Source: Planoprotostelium fungivorum
Lineage: Eukaryota > Evosea > Variosea > Cavosteliida > Cavosteliaceae
Reading direction: 5' to 3'
Assembly: GCA_003024175.1 (NCBI GenBank)
Contig: MDYQ01000042.1
Coordinates: 1-64,000, forward strand
Length of the DNA: 64,000 nucleotides
In this document: in pieces, positions 23,665-35,036 of the stretch
Position numbering within the stretch: the stretch's first letter is position 1
Layout: each line of letters opens with the position of its first letter
The notes under the pieces: generated by a model
The model's input: only the letters and a program-made list of their open reading frames with translations
The model's database searches: none
Told to the model about the DNA's origin: nothing
Program-made: the position numbers and the translations under genes

Positions 23665-24818
23665 TCAATTTATCACGTTTACATTCACGGGAACGACCAC
23701 TGGACCGTGGAAGAGCCCCGGTTTCTTCACCGTCAGTCGAACGACGTATCTGATGTCCGCGAAGCAAGTTTCGCCCGCCCCGACCAATTCTCTTGGTACC
23801 TATGAACATCAGCATGAGAAGTGCAGGTGCCCGACGATCGTGATGTTGATGACACACCATGAAAGATACGGTCCGTTGAATAGCCGAACACTTGTCGATC
23901 TTCTCTCCTTGCACTTCCACCAGGTTTTGATAAACAGACAGCTCCTCATCGGAATCTGAAAATCTGTGCACCAGTACTCTGTCTAAGCTGACGGTGTAGT
24001 GGTCCAACTTCTTATCTGAAGAGTTGTCTATCACCACTTCTACCCTCACTTCTGATAAGAATTCAGATGGACCGTCATCATCCTCCGCATCGGGTCGAAC
24101 CTGAGCCCATCTTGATCGTGTCCTCTTCCATGTTGAGTTTCGCACAGACAGGTATGTGATTCCACGACGATTTTGGTGACTTTGTCAAGTGCTCTACACT
24201 GACAGCCTTCGTTTCAGCCGCTAATGTGCCGTCCAGATAGACATTGAAATGCTGTCTGTGTCTCAAGTTCTTCGTCAGGGCTCCAGGTCGCTCGATGACA
24301 GTCTTGATCCTCCAGTGCGATCGCAGTGAGGGATTAGATCGCAGGTGCTGAAGAGGATCAGATGGTGTTGAGATGGACATCAGAGTCCATCGTCATACCT
24401 GGAAAGTGGACATGCCTCGACGTTCGAGAGGTGGAAAGGTGAAAGGATAGACGATGTATCCAGTTGGGAGGTTGCACTCCACTGAATGCGGGGCGATCGA
24501 GTGCTTATATGCCTTATCTCTACCGTTATAGTTGGTCGTGTCTTCTCCTGCCATGTCAATGTAACGGGTGTGGATCTGTGAATGTTGGTCTCAGAGTCGA
24601 CGAGAGAGTCTCACTTTGTTTTCCAGAGAGATCACGAGAGACAGGCAGTGCAAAGGATGCTCGTTCTTCACTACCAGTCGACCAGTGACGCTCTCTCCTG
24701 TGAGATAGACAAGCTTGTCGAGAAAGACGTGCATGTGATCTTGGAACTTGACGTCCTTATTACTGACGTCTTCGTCCAGTAGGGGCTCGAAGCCATCTGC
24801 AGTCCAGCGAGAGACCAT
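23665..24818 (-). CDS. arrestin-domain protein, copy III
   Basis: Third tandem copy, starting MVSRWTADGFEPLLDEDVSN and ending VPVNVNVIN. The first exon differs from copy II at only a few residues. Clearest in this copy: SNPSLRSHWRIKTVIERPG and WNHIPVCAKLNMEEDTI. Exon plan identical to the sisters. Upstream DNA is also shared with copy II (ATGTTGTGTCTGTCAGAAG block), so the duplication unit spans gene plus promoter and regulation may be shared. About 300 residues; intact as far as can be read. Confidence 0.9.
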
Positions 24819-25180
24819 GTCGCGTGTTGTGTTGTCAGTAGTCGATCGGATGTTGTGTCTGTCAGAAGAATAAGCTTTGAAATCGCGTCTCTTGTTTCGC
24901 AGTTTCCGATGGACATAAAATGACGTCGACAAACCTTGACAATCAGACAGGCTGGACTGTATCAATAGAAGCGAATCATTCGTGCATTTAATCTAGTGTA
25001 AGCACTCCGGCGTTGAGTACGCTTTTCACTAATACGCTTCACTTCAATCTCGTCTTCATCTGAAGCTGTCTCTTCACGGCTTTCTACATAAACTAAGTCA
25101 AGGTCTGAGGAATATCTTCGTACTGCACAGATCTTCTTTATAAGCCCTGATTCCTATTATCTTCTCCAATTTCATTTCTT
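24819..25180. other. divergent intergenic stretch upstream of arrestin copy III
   Basis: The first ~140 bases resemble the region upstream of copy II (23368-23510), including a ...GACTGTATCAA(T/A)AGAAGC end. The remainder has no recognisable gene. Confidence 0.5.
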
Positions 25181-25875
25181 ATGGAAACGGTTCTCATCCC
25201 CGATGGGAGGTGTGGTCCATCACGGCGATCATCTTCTGTGATCTCCCGCGCTCACTTGACACTCGTGGTCTTCTTATCTCTTTCCACAGACGTGATCTGG
25301 AATATGATAGCCAGTCTCTCTTCTGGACTGGCGTTCATCTCGAACTGAAAGGGGGTCCCCCTCCTCAAGCTTCTATCGCCCATCGTGCCTTGCTCTCCTT
25401 GCATGCCTCACTGCGCGGCTACGTGAAAGTCATTCGATTGGAGCTCGCTACCTACCCGTAAAATCGACCAGATCAACAGATCTAATCTCGATCGCGTCAG
25501 AATTACCACCGGAATAAGTCCCATCGAGTGTGAATACACAGAAAACTGCCGATCATTTTGTCACGTTACGGCTTCGGGCGCGTCTGAATGCACCACCCCG
25601 AAGGCATGCATGACCGATAATGAGATTGTGATCCATAAGGTGGTCCGAAATGTCGTCCATTGGTGTTCTCATCCCCTTACGCACCGAGTTTGTACGGCGA
25701 TCGCCCTTAGAATGAGCTGCCTTATTCGTACACACATCATAGGTCTCGTGATATCTCTATTTACTGTGCGGACACCTCTAGCTCAGCGACTTTTGACCTT
25801 ATCGGCGATAAGGAAAGAGGCGAAACATCTGTGGAAGCTCTGGAGGGATCATCGTGTGAACTTCCACGCGAGTAG
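25181..25875 (+). CDS. hypothetical protein with Cys-rich segment
   Basis: Starts METVLIPDGR, then after an ~80-nt intron reads RDLEYDSQSLFWTGVHLEL and LHASLRGYVKVIRLELATYP. A further intron leads to a Cys-rich segment (IECEYTENCRSFCHVTASG, ECTTPKACMTDNE), and two more give an acidic tail ending SSCELPRE. The last two joins are a choice: the same frame also reads on without splicing to 25888. No family recognised; no signal peptide. Confidence 0.38.
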
Positions 25876-26013
25876 TCGATCTGCCTGATCTTCGTGGTCT
25901 TGTAAGACTGGTTTCACCCTGTGTGACACCAATCGACGGTGTCCTCCATGTCGCGATCAGAAAATGTTGCGAAGTTTCTGTAACCCTCATATTCCCAAAT
26001 CCATCATCCAGGC

Positions 26014-26722
26014 ATGGACCCGTCTGATGTGATGATGCCGTATACAGCGCTGCTCATCAATCACCCACACTCGTCTCTTCAGAATCCTGACGCGAAAATA
26101 GCCATCGTTGGAGATGCTCAATGCGGAAAATCAACACTGGTCGTCAGCTATTCGTCAAATGAGATCCACTATGGTAAAAAGATACAGTCACGTTATGATC
26201 CAATATCTGTGCGAGTCGATGTGGGTGAGAGGAAATCATCTCATTTGAACTGAAAAGACAACAGATGAACACACGCATTGCATCTTAAGTCTATGCGACG
26301 TACCAGGTGCAGAAGAATATTCCAAAATGCGATCTTTGCATTATCACGATGTAGATCTATTTCTGTTGTGCTTTTCAGTCGATCGATGGGACAGCCTCCG
26401 ATCGATAGGAGATCATTGGGTCCCAGAGATCCAGTCCAAGTCGACAGGTCGTGCTACTCTCTCCATCGTCAATCTGATCATCAATCAGGAATTCCATTCA
26501 TCGTAGCTGGCCTGAAGAGTGACTTGAGACATCCAGGGGTGAGAGAAGAGACGAAACAACGCTAAATAAAGGCAGAGTCCCTCTACAAGAGAATGCAGAG
26601 AAGAAGCAAAGAGGGTAGGTGCATTGGGATACGCAGAGTGCAATGCATTTGATCTAGATACGATGTCTCGACTGTTTGAAACTGTGGCGAAGGTGATCGA
26701 GTCAGGGTCAGATGAGAGCTGA
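26014..26722 (+). CDS. atypical Rho-family GTPase-like protein
   Basis: Ras-superfamily fold closest to Rho. Starts MDPSDVMMPYTALL; P-loop IVGDAQCGKSTLV (~30-42) is intact. Switch II is CDVPGAEEYSKMRSLHYHD, so the usual DTAG is DVPG and the catalytic Gln61 position is Ala. Then DLFLLCFSVDRWDSL, and AGLKSDLRHP in place of NKxDL. The SAK-like motif is degraded (YAECNAFDLD). The protein ends ESGSDES with no CAAX box, so it should not be prenylated. These changes suggest weak or no GTP hydrolysis and a cytosolic or scaffold-like role, as in other atypical Rho proteins; that is inference. All introns splice in frame. Confidence 0.83.
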
Positions 26723-26918
26723 CGATCAGCAGTACCTCGTGTTGGGTATACAAGAACAAGATTCCAAGACATGCTGCTGTACATTGACATAAACAATCTT
26801 CATTCGTTTGGTCTTATTGAAACTGAAGCACTGAAGTTCGATGGCGGTGCATGATCGCGCCTGAAACTTTCTCTCGTCATCATCGTGCCAAGAGCTCTCA
26901 TAACATCGGTGAGAGAAG

Positions 26919-27678
26919 ATGAAGGTGTGTCTTTTTGTTCGGTGGAACGCGTGAGGAGCTTCCTTCTTTGACATCACGCAGCTTGAAGAGCAACCGTCAA
27001 TATGATGCAGAGGAGAAACACTCATTCGAACGAAACCAAACAGATCACACGAATTTCTACCTCGATTCCTTGGCTAACTCCCAAATCGAAGGTAGACGGC
27101 TGCAGCGGGCGACACCAGTCTCAGCGGCCAGTAAGACCGCTGGACCAGCAGTCATTTTCGATGATGACCCGGTGGTGGGTAGTTCTCTGCAAGTCTACAC
27201 CATACCCGAACTCGATGGAGCCAGTCAATTGTGAGGTGCACGCCGTCTGTTCGACCTTATGACGAGCCATAGGACAGGGGATGATGTCCACTTCATCACT
27301 TCCGATTTGGAGCGATCGAAAGCCAATCTGATAGATGACCTGATCGTCAACTCTACCATGTATCTGAGCTCCCGCGTACCTAGGACAGGTAAATATCAAC
27401 TCCTGCTCGTCGCCCATGACCTCATGACATCATCCTTCTTCCTCAGCACCTCTTTCAGACTGTACAGCAAGAAATCACAAATCGAAGACAAGGAATCGTT
27501 GCGACAGAGAGAATTCAGTCGAAAGAAGAGGAAGTCACTATGAGTTCTACTCTTTTTTTATCGAAAGTGATGATGATCACAGGACGAGAAGATGGAAGGC
27601 GCTCTCAATGTCATACAGGCGTTGATGGCATTGAGAGATTTGGAGTCGCAAGCGGAGGAAGAGAATTCTATCAGATGA
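26919..27678 (+). CDS. hypothetical protein with C-terminal coiled coil
   Basis: A short first exon (MK) is joined by a 31-nt intron to ELPSLTSRSLKSNRQYDAEE. The middle reads AVIFDDDPVVGSSLQVYTIP and SDLERSKANLIDDLIVN. The C-terminal part is helical: LLLHLFQTVQQEITNRRQGI, then KMEGALNVIQALMALRDLES, ending EEENSIR at TGA 27676-27678. Joins were chosen because they keep a charged helix in frame. No family recognised. Confidence 0.5.
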
Positions 27679-27878
27679 CGTTCCTCGTCAGGGTTGAAGC
27701 TGCGCTGGGAGAACCGTGGGATTTGATGAGCTCAGAATGAACATATGTATGTTGTACATCTCTTATCAATGTAAACGAAACCATCTCTCTCTCGTCTTCC
27801 ACCTCTTATCACACAACGAGACGATCGTGTTGATTAGACTTTTATCATTCAGACGGCATGAGAAGGATCTATTCTACA

Positions 27879-29407
27879 TCATTGAGGTCGCTTGGGATAC
27901 TCCGAAGTTGCAGCCCATCCTCTCTCAGCCCCCGTCTCGTGAGGTACAACGTCTCCGGCCTCGTTGTAAGGCTCGATCTTTACATAGTCCACCAACATGG
28001 CATCCACGTCGAACTCTGGCTCTCCCGTCCAGTGGTTCTGGAACTGTCACTTGTCAGTGTCAGATTGACACGCGTCAGATGTCACCGAATAAGGGAACCA
28101 CACTCCCAGCCAGAAGCGAGAGCCGACGAAGGGTACGTAGAAGTCTCCGGTGGTTCCTGTTCCAAGTGGGCCTTTCAGCTTGTCGTCGTTCTTGGAATCG
28201 TGGACTTCTACCCCGTCGAATACGTAGCGTATGTGCCGGGTGCCGTTGACCGTGTGCCACTCGAAGCGGAATACGTGCCAGCCTGTTCTTCCGTCCGGAC
28301 CGGTGAGAGAAGAGCGGCGGAGGTCTTTACCGTTGTCCTTTTGAATGCTGATGAACTCATCGTAGCTGATGGAGATCAGATGATGATCTCTCGATGGGAT
28401 GGAGGTGATGATGTTCACCCGTGCTGTTGTCCTTGGTAGAGTCCGTATGGCTTCTTACCTCTGCTATCTCCGTTCACACCTGCTTGATGTCAGTCATACA
28501 GAGAGGAGAACATCCCACCTTGCCAGTACGTCAACAGACTGTAGTTGAAAGAGATCTTCATCTCTTCATCGAGTCCCACGTGACCTACTTCATCAGTCTA
28601 CGTACGTACCTTACGCCCACCCGGTATCTCGATATCGATCTCGTGGTTCTTTACGTAATCTCCTCCATGGCTCTCTGGTGTGTCCTTCCATCTGCCGACG
28701 TGATTAGATGTCGACGATCGTGTCGGATTGAAACTCACTGGGGGTCACCCTGAGGGAAAGACTGGTAAGAGAAAGTCCAGAAGGCATTGCAGACACCTCC
28801 ACCGTGATGCTGATCGGGTGCGTAGCGAGTCAATTTGGCTCGGACTTCGTAAGCTCCCGAGGCGAAGTAGTCTTGGGTGGCGATGACGGCTCCGACTCTC
28901 TTCTTACCTTGTGCGTCATTTAGAATCATATGTTGCATTTTGTGTCACCTTCTTCGTCGGTTCTTCTCTCTCCCTCGAAATCGATTCCGTAAACGTTTCC
29001 TTGATATTTGTTTCCGTGAGCCTGATGGCATTGAATATGATGTGATAGATGATGATCCTACCTCTAAGCGAAGGTAATATTTCGAGCCGCTTGCGGCAGC
29101 CTTATTTCTCTTCACAACCTTGACGTTTTCTGGAACCACACCACCGCTGGATGGAATGGTCTTGGCTCTAATCCACGTCAATCAAAGACAAACATTACAA
29201 GAAGCTCACTGATCTGCATAACCTCCCCAGACCTTCTTACCGATCTTCCATACTGAAGGGCTCAGGCCACCAGTAGAGAAGTCCTCATACAGAGGTGTCT
29301 GCCGGATGGTGGAGGAGCTGACGACAGCTGGGGAACGATGAGATAACGCATTGTGATGTGTGATTACCGATCCAGCAGACGAGAGTGATGCAAAGCAGGC
29401 TCCGCAT
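27879..29407 (-). CDS. secreted GH16 family glycoside hydrolase
   Basis: Beta-glucan-cleaving enzyme of GH16 (laminarinase/lichenase type), likely acting on fungal or microbial walls. Signal peptide MRSLLCITLVCWIAVVSSS. Family order: YEDFSTGGLSPSVWKIGKK; YYLRLEAHGNKYQGN; ATQDYFASGAYEVRAKLT; catalytic motif HEIDIEIPGG with both glutamates and the central aspartate present; YGLYQGQQHGYDEF; WHVFRFEWH; ending MLVDYVKIEPYNEAGD. About 400 residues; no carbohydrate-binding module. Ten or so introns, all resolved by family conservation. Fits the fungivorous or bacterivorous feeding suggested by the lipase and peroxidase. Confidence 0.93.
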
Positions 29408-29931
29408 GCTGACGATTTGATGATTCTGTTTGGTGCTCAATTGAAACGTCGTCGGTCAATCTCTTGTCAGGTACTCAATGTGGCACCTTCCGCACACCTG
29501 TGACAGTTTCGAAGAGGGAAATGAAAGCTCTTCGTCAGTCTCTCGTCAGCATTCCCGCGTGAGGTGATGTCCTCTATGATCATTTCGTGGGACAGCAGCA
29601 ACGATGGTGATCGCGATCGTACGACGGGCCGATCTTGAATGTGTTTCATTTTCACTGATCATAGCGAGTTGATGATATCAAATAGAGAAGATGCCAACAA
29701 CAACGTAAGATGAGCTTCACATGATCCGTCCAAGATGATCACTCGAGGAATAACGTGCAAGATGATGCTCGTGGGCACCACGATCCAAAATTACTTCCAA
29801 GTTGTCATGTGTTTCTGTGGTTAGGATTGTAGGAACTCGAAGCATTGGATATTTTCAATGATGGATCCCTATAGAAGAGGACTAAGATTCATGAAGAACA
29901 TCTATTCAAACAATCAAATGACTCGAACTGG
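29408..29931. other. intergenic stretch between GH16 and a small gene
   Basis: About 520 bases; an open frame at 29467-29649 on the minus strand (MKHIQDRPVVRSRSPS...) has no family match and no splicing support. Nothing else seen. Confidence 0.3.
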
Positions 29932-30299
29932 TTATTGGTACCAGGGTCTGTTCTTGGCGACCTGCAGATTTGTTATCATCAAGGAAATGCTTGTCATTCT
30001 AATGTTTTGTCACCTCAGCCTGAGATCCTCCCAGCTTCTTCAGCTGCAACTTTCCATTGTATGTCGTAAAGTGGTTCTGAACAAACAAGTTGAGCTGCAG
30101 ATGTCAACTTTCATACATTCAACAATTGAGCCACCTGATGTTCGGTGTTAGAGTCTCCGATCTGCTTCTTAGCAGGGAGAGATCCTTCGTGGACTTGAAG
30201 AGTTCCTTGGTTGAGATCAACCTGTATGTAGGTGTTGGGGACGGCGATGTCTGCGAAGTAGTTCGCGTTAGACAGTGGCTTGAGATTAGAGGGGTTCAT
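29932..30299 (-). CDS. small hypothetical protein, about 91 residues
   Basis: Starts MNPSNLKPLSNANYFADIAV, continues VDLNQGTLQVHEGSLPAKKQ, then after a 40-nt intron LNLFVQNHFTTYNGKLQLKK, and after a second intron VAKNRPWYQ with TAA at 29932-29934. Both introns have good GT-AG ends and preserve frame. Basic, no membrane segment, no family recognised. Confidence 0.55.
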
Positions 30300-30452
30300 T
30301 GTGTGATGTTCGGTGGCTGTTCCGATGAGTTGTGACGTCCCTCTTTTTGTCCGAACATTTTATTCTTTTTATCTCGATCGTCTAGATCGTCATCGTGCTG
30401 CACGGTGTCTACAGACATACTTCCATTCCATCACATACAAACGTTCATCTCT

Positions 30453-32516
30453 TTATTGTCGATTGATGATGTTGTTCACTTGAATCAGAATGGGTGCGAT
30501 CTCCGGATCGGCCAGGTATTGTGCAGAGATAGAGGACGTGGGGTTCTCTATCAGATGTCTCAGCATCTCCAACACGCGTGGGTTTCCTAATCCAGCTTGG
30601 ACGATGGGATCTGATAGGATGGCTTGGAGTGCTTCACCTCCACCACCAACGGCCTCCTGCGTCATGTCATCACGTGAGAGACATCATCGCGTCGATGGAA
30701 GATGATGGAGTTGATGATGGGTTGGGAGGGATGATGGATGGGGAGGGATGATGGTCACCTCTTGTTCTCCCAAGAGATAGATGGCTGCGGCCTCTTCATC
30801 GTTACCGGTGGCCGTGAGGGCGGTGATGATTTCGGCCTCTGCAAATCCCATGTCTCTCAGTCTCTGTGTTGCCTACACATTCTCATCAGTCGAGATCAGG
30901 AGATGTCACGAACGATCTGATGTCACATGATGATGACACGATGAGAAACGGGACGATACAGTGATGACGTCGAATGGGATCAGATGATGTGTTGTGGATG
31001 CGATGATGATCGTGGTGATGGTGAAGACGACTCACGGCTGGATCTAGATCTGGTGTACGACCGATCTGCGCTGTTTCTGATCCGATTCCAATCTGTCCCT
31101 CAGTCGTCTCGGGCTGAGCACTGTCGACATTATTTACACTCTGCGTCTCTCCGCTGCTGACTTCCATCTGCTCCACTGGGGCCGCCGGCACTACCGGAAC
31201 TACCGGAGTCACCCTGTTTCTGTCAATCAAAATCTCGCGGAAATTTCGACTTACGGGGGAGAAGGTCGTGCGGCCTGGGGGGCGGGAATGTAACGATCTC
31301 TGAAAGATGCGAGTACGCGATTTCGCTGCGCGACTGCGATTAATTGTTGTTGGGTGAGTGGTTCGTCGATGTCTGAGTCTGTCTCGTGAGAGAACAACCA
31401 CTCCATGGCCAAGTCAGCGCTCATTCTGTGGAACGTGAACATGTCGTACATTTTATCTTATTCTATCTTCTTCATCTTATTTTATCTTCTTTTGCATTAT
31501 TTCATCTTCTTTTATCTTATCTTATCGCCTCTTGTTGTTTGGTATAAGATCATTCATCATAAATATGTCGTGATATCTCTTCTATATCATCCTCTATGGA
31601 TCAGACGTGCCATTCACTCTGATGATTGATGTATATCCCGTGTAGAAGTGTAGGATAGATGTAAGAAGAGGTCACCCGTTGAGTATGAGAGCCTTTCTGG
31701 CTCTTCCTTCAGGAAATCCCATCTCTTGGATCTGCTGGAGTAAACCCTCGTTCATTGGAATCTCGATCGGTGTATTTGGATCTACAACGAGTCAATTTGA
31801 CCATCGATGATGGACTCACCGATGGCTTCGGGTGCTTCCATCGGTTCTTCTTCTTCGTATTCGACGTCGGGGCCTCTTGGGAAGCCGATGAGAGTCTCCA
31901 TCAGTTCTTGGAGTTGTCTCCTGTGCTGCAGATTCGTCATGGAAGAGTTAAATGGGAATGGATGAGATAAATGATGGCGATTGCGAGACAGGAATGTGAT
32001 GAAACTCACGTGTTCGACGCCGGAAGGTCCTCCCCTCTTGATCTTCTTCTTGATGTCCTCTTCGGACAGATCGGATGTGTATGATAAGATCTGAGCCCGT
32101 GTTGGGATTCTGCTCTCTTCTTCTTCCTCGCGTTGATCGAGGAAACTGAGTAATTTATGCTGTGGTTGCCTCAGAGGACGAGCCATCAGGACATCTGATA
32201 TGGATGAGATGGAATACAAATCGGGAGTTTGCATGTTGTCACCTCCTTCTGAGATACCACCGTTTGAAATTGAGGCCTCATCACGAAGAACAGTCAGTCC
32301 TCGAAACATCTTGAGACTAGAGCTGACGATTCACAATCAGAGACGCGAAGAACGACAACAACTTACCTGGAATTGATATCCTGCATGAGTCTCTGTCTGA
32401 TTTGCCTGATGTTCTCTCCATCTTCAACGATGAATTCTTTCGTCCCTCCTGGTGCGTTAATCTGTTTCCATCAGAAATAAAATCAACCCAAACACGGTCA
32501 CCTTTATGAGCCCCAT
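30453..32516 (-). CDS. UBAC1: UBAC1/KPC2-like ubiquitin-associated protein
   Basis: Homologue of UBAC1 (KPC2), the adaptor subunit of the KPC ubiquitin ligase, which feeds ubiquitinated substrates to the proteasome. Visible: a short N-terminal ubiquitin-like part (MGLIKINAPGGTKEFIV); a first UBA domain LLQQIQEMGFPEGRARKAL; an acidic linker; a second UBA domain LRDMGFAEAEIITALTATG; and the family's closing STI1-like block, LQAILSDPIVQAGLGNPRV followed by YLADPEIAPILIQVNNI. The human protein has the same order. One intron (about 31440-31680) is unusually long for this window and very T-rich on the plus strand. Confidence 0.88.
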
Positions 32517-32690
32517 GCTGCTCCTCGTGTTGGAGTCAGATTCGATGTCTAATTCAAGATGAGATCGGGTGACATTGTCTCATTCATTTGAAACACCGAT
32601 ACATCACATCATGCAACACCTGCATCTTCCATCACACCATCACAGACTCAAACTCTTCGGTGATGTATCTTTATATTCTGATCTTGAACT

Positions 32691-34577
32691 CTACTTCTCT
32701 CCCGAGCTGTCCTTGGCGGAGGTACCGGGCGCAGCTCTGTCTCTGTTGTAGTAGCTCTGCAGGGTCTTGTCTGAGATTCTTCCAAGCATCTCCTTGGGGA
32801 AGGTTCTCAGTAGCTGCCATGCAATGTCTAAAGAATCGAAGATGGTTCTGGCCTCGTAGTAACCTTGTGTTAAAAACTTGTGCTCAAACTTCTCGAGGAA
32901 CTCCAGGTACAAAAAGTCCTCTGATGAGAGGGCCTCCTCTCCCACCACAGCCTTCATGGCCTGAACGTCACGACCGATGGCGTAGTTGGCGTACTATAGA
33001 GGTCAGGCCTCATGATGTCGGTGTCATCTCACCATCTGGTTGGACACTTCAGGGTGATCGGCTCTGGTGTACTTCTCTCCAATGGCGGATTTCATGAGAC
33101 GAGACAGAGAGGGTAAGACGTTGATGGGGGGGTAGATCTGTCTGTTGTAGATCTGTCTGTCTACGTAGATCTGTCCCTCAGTGATGTAACCAGTCAGATC
33201 GGGGATGGGGTGAGTGATATCTACCGAGGTCAGTCCCAAATCGAAACAATAAAATGAAATAAATCACCGTCGTTGGGCATGGTCAAGATGGGGAACTGGG
33301 TGATGGAACCGTTACGGCCGAGGACACGACCGGCTCTCTCGTAGATGGTGGCCAAATCAGTATACATGTAACCAGGGAAACCTCTTCTACCTGGCACCTC
33401 CTCTCTGGCGGCAGACACCTCACGAAGGGCATCGGCGTAAGAACTCATATCGGTTAAGATGACCAACACGTGCTTCTCGGTCTGGTAAGCCAAAAACTCG
33501 GCGGCAGTGAGGGCGAGTCTGGGGGTGATGATACGCTCGATGGTAGGATCGTTGGCCAAGTTGAGGAAGAGAGTGACCTTCTCCATAGAACCGTTCTCCT
33601 CGAAATCTTGCTTGAAGAAACGAGCAGTTTCCATGTTGACCTGGGTGATATGAGATCGAGATGGAGGATGGGAGGAGGGGACTCACTCCCATAGCTCCGA
33701 AGACGATGGCAAAGTTGTCCTCGTGGTCGTCGATGACAGACTTTCCGTGCTTTCTGACGAGACCGGCTTGTCTGCAAATCTGGGCGGCGATCTGATAGAA
33801 GTGAGAAACGAGATGGAAGAGGCTTGACTCGTCGTGGAGTCTAACGTGACGAATGAAAAAGAAGAATGGGATGGGATATCGAACTTGTTTGATCGAATCG
33901 ACTCACATCATTGTGAGGGAGACCAGCGGCAGAGAAGAGGGGAATCTTTTGTCCTCTGGCGACGGAGTTCATGGTGTCGATGGCAGAGATACCCGTCTGA
34001 ATCATCTCCTCAGGGTAGGTACGTGTGTAGGGGTTGATAGGCTGTCCCTGGATGTCCAAGTAATCCTCGGCCAACACGGCAGGTCCCTTGTCGATGGCCT
34101 TTCCGGATCCGTTAAAGACACGACCCAACATATCTTCAGAGACGGGGATCCTCAAAATGTCTCCCGTGAACTCGCAGCGAGTGTTTCTGGCGTCGATACC
34201 AGTTGTGCCCTCGAACACTTGGACGACGGCTCTCTTTCCAGATACCTCGAGGACTTGTCCCTTTCTCACCGATCCATCGGCCAGAGTGAGGTTGACGATC
34301 TCAGCGTACTTGGCGTTCTTGAGAGTGTCAGGAGGTGGGGGATGGAAACGGGGAGCTCACCTTGACCTTGTCCATGATAACGAGAGGTCCATTGACTCCA
34401 GAGACGGTTCTGTAATCTGTGGATGAAGGTCAGACAAGGTGGCCACGGAGATGAAGAAGTCTATACAAAGGAGATCCAAAACAAAATGTGCAGTCATATA
34501 CCTAGACGAGGGTTCACAGAGTAGTCTCTGGTGACTGCGGCAGCGTTAGCTGCAAAGGCCTCGAATGCGGTCGTCAT
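32691..34577 (-). CDS. V-type proton ATPase subunit B
   Basis: Regulatory nucleotide-binding subunit B of the V1 head of the vacuolar proton pump. Starts [20 protein letters not shown]; about 490 residues. Diagnostic blocks: [76 protein letters not shown] and the C-terminal [13 protein letters not shown]. As in all B subunits the P-loop is degenerate (SAAGLPHN). About seven introns, all short. Housekeeping; acidifies phagosomes and contractile vacuole in amoebae. The very end ([15 protein letters not shown]) is lineage-specific. Confidence 0.97.
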
Positions 34578-34616
34578 CTTGTAATGAATGAGCCGGAGGG
34601 TCTTATTCTCTTCGCA

Positions 34617-34856
34617 TCAACGCGCTAGTCTGCCAACAAGTTGGAAAATTCGGGCGACTTCCCCTTCTTTATTTTCATTCGGTAAGGATATCCAAGAGGA
34701 GAAGTTAGGGATGGCCTGACATTCTCTGAGCCAGGTTGACACCAGGTTGAGAAGCTTCATTGAGAAGAACGTTTCCTTCTCGATCGACACGATCAGAGAC
34801 AGATTCATCGGCCCAAGATATTGGGCTTGGACTCTGGAAGGGAAACAATTTTCCAT
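34617..34856 (-). CDS. possible small hypothetical protein
   Basis: Minus-strand ATG gives MENCFPSRVQAQYLGPMN and runs 79 codons (LNLVSTWLRECQAIPNFSSW) to TGA at 34617. The frame is open further upstream without another ATG. No family recognised and no intron support. It sits in the ~460-base gap between the V-ATPase gene and the next plus-strand gene; may be chance. Confidence 0.3.
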   Translation of the reverse strand: MENCFPSRVQAQYLGPMNLSLIVSIEKETFFSMKLLNLVSTWLRECQAIPNFSSWISLPNENKEGEVARIFQLVGRLAR

Positions 34857-35036
34857 CTCCTCCGATTGGAAGCATATCGGGACATCGTGAGGAGACACAG
34901 TCTCAACAACGTAACGCACAGCACAACACGCACGCACGAACACTTTCAAGGTAACGGTCGGTTGACACCCGACTAAGAACTAATCGAGATTGACGACACA
35001 TAGACACTGTAACATTTGTAATACCAAACGACAACG

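Larger units (their letters stand above)
20928..24965. repeat. tandem triplication of a ~1.3 kb arrestin gene unit
   Basis: Three head-to-tail units on the minus strand with the same exon plan and similar upstream sequence. Copies II and III share long nearly identical stretches (for example around 23180-23300 and 24600-24770); copy I is more diverged. Recent duplication of one unit after an older one is the simplest reading. Confidence 0.92.

Noticed and set aside
27858-28439. Long plus-strand frame of 193 codons
   Set aside because: Antisense to GH16 exons, which have full family support.
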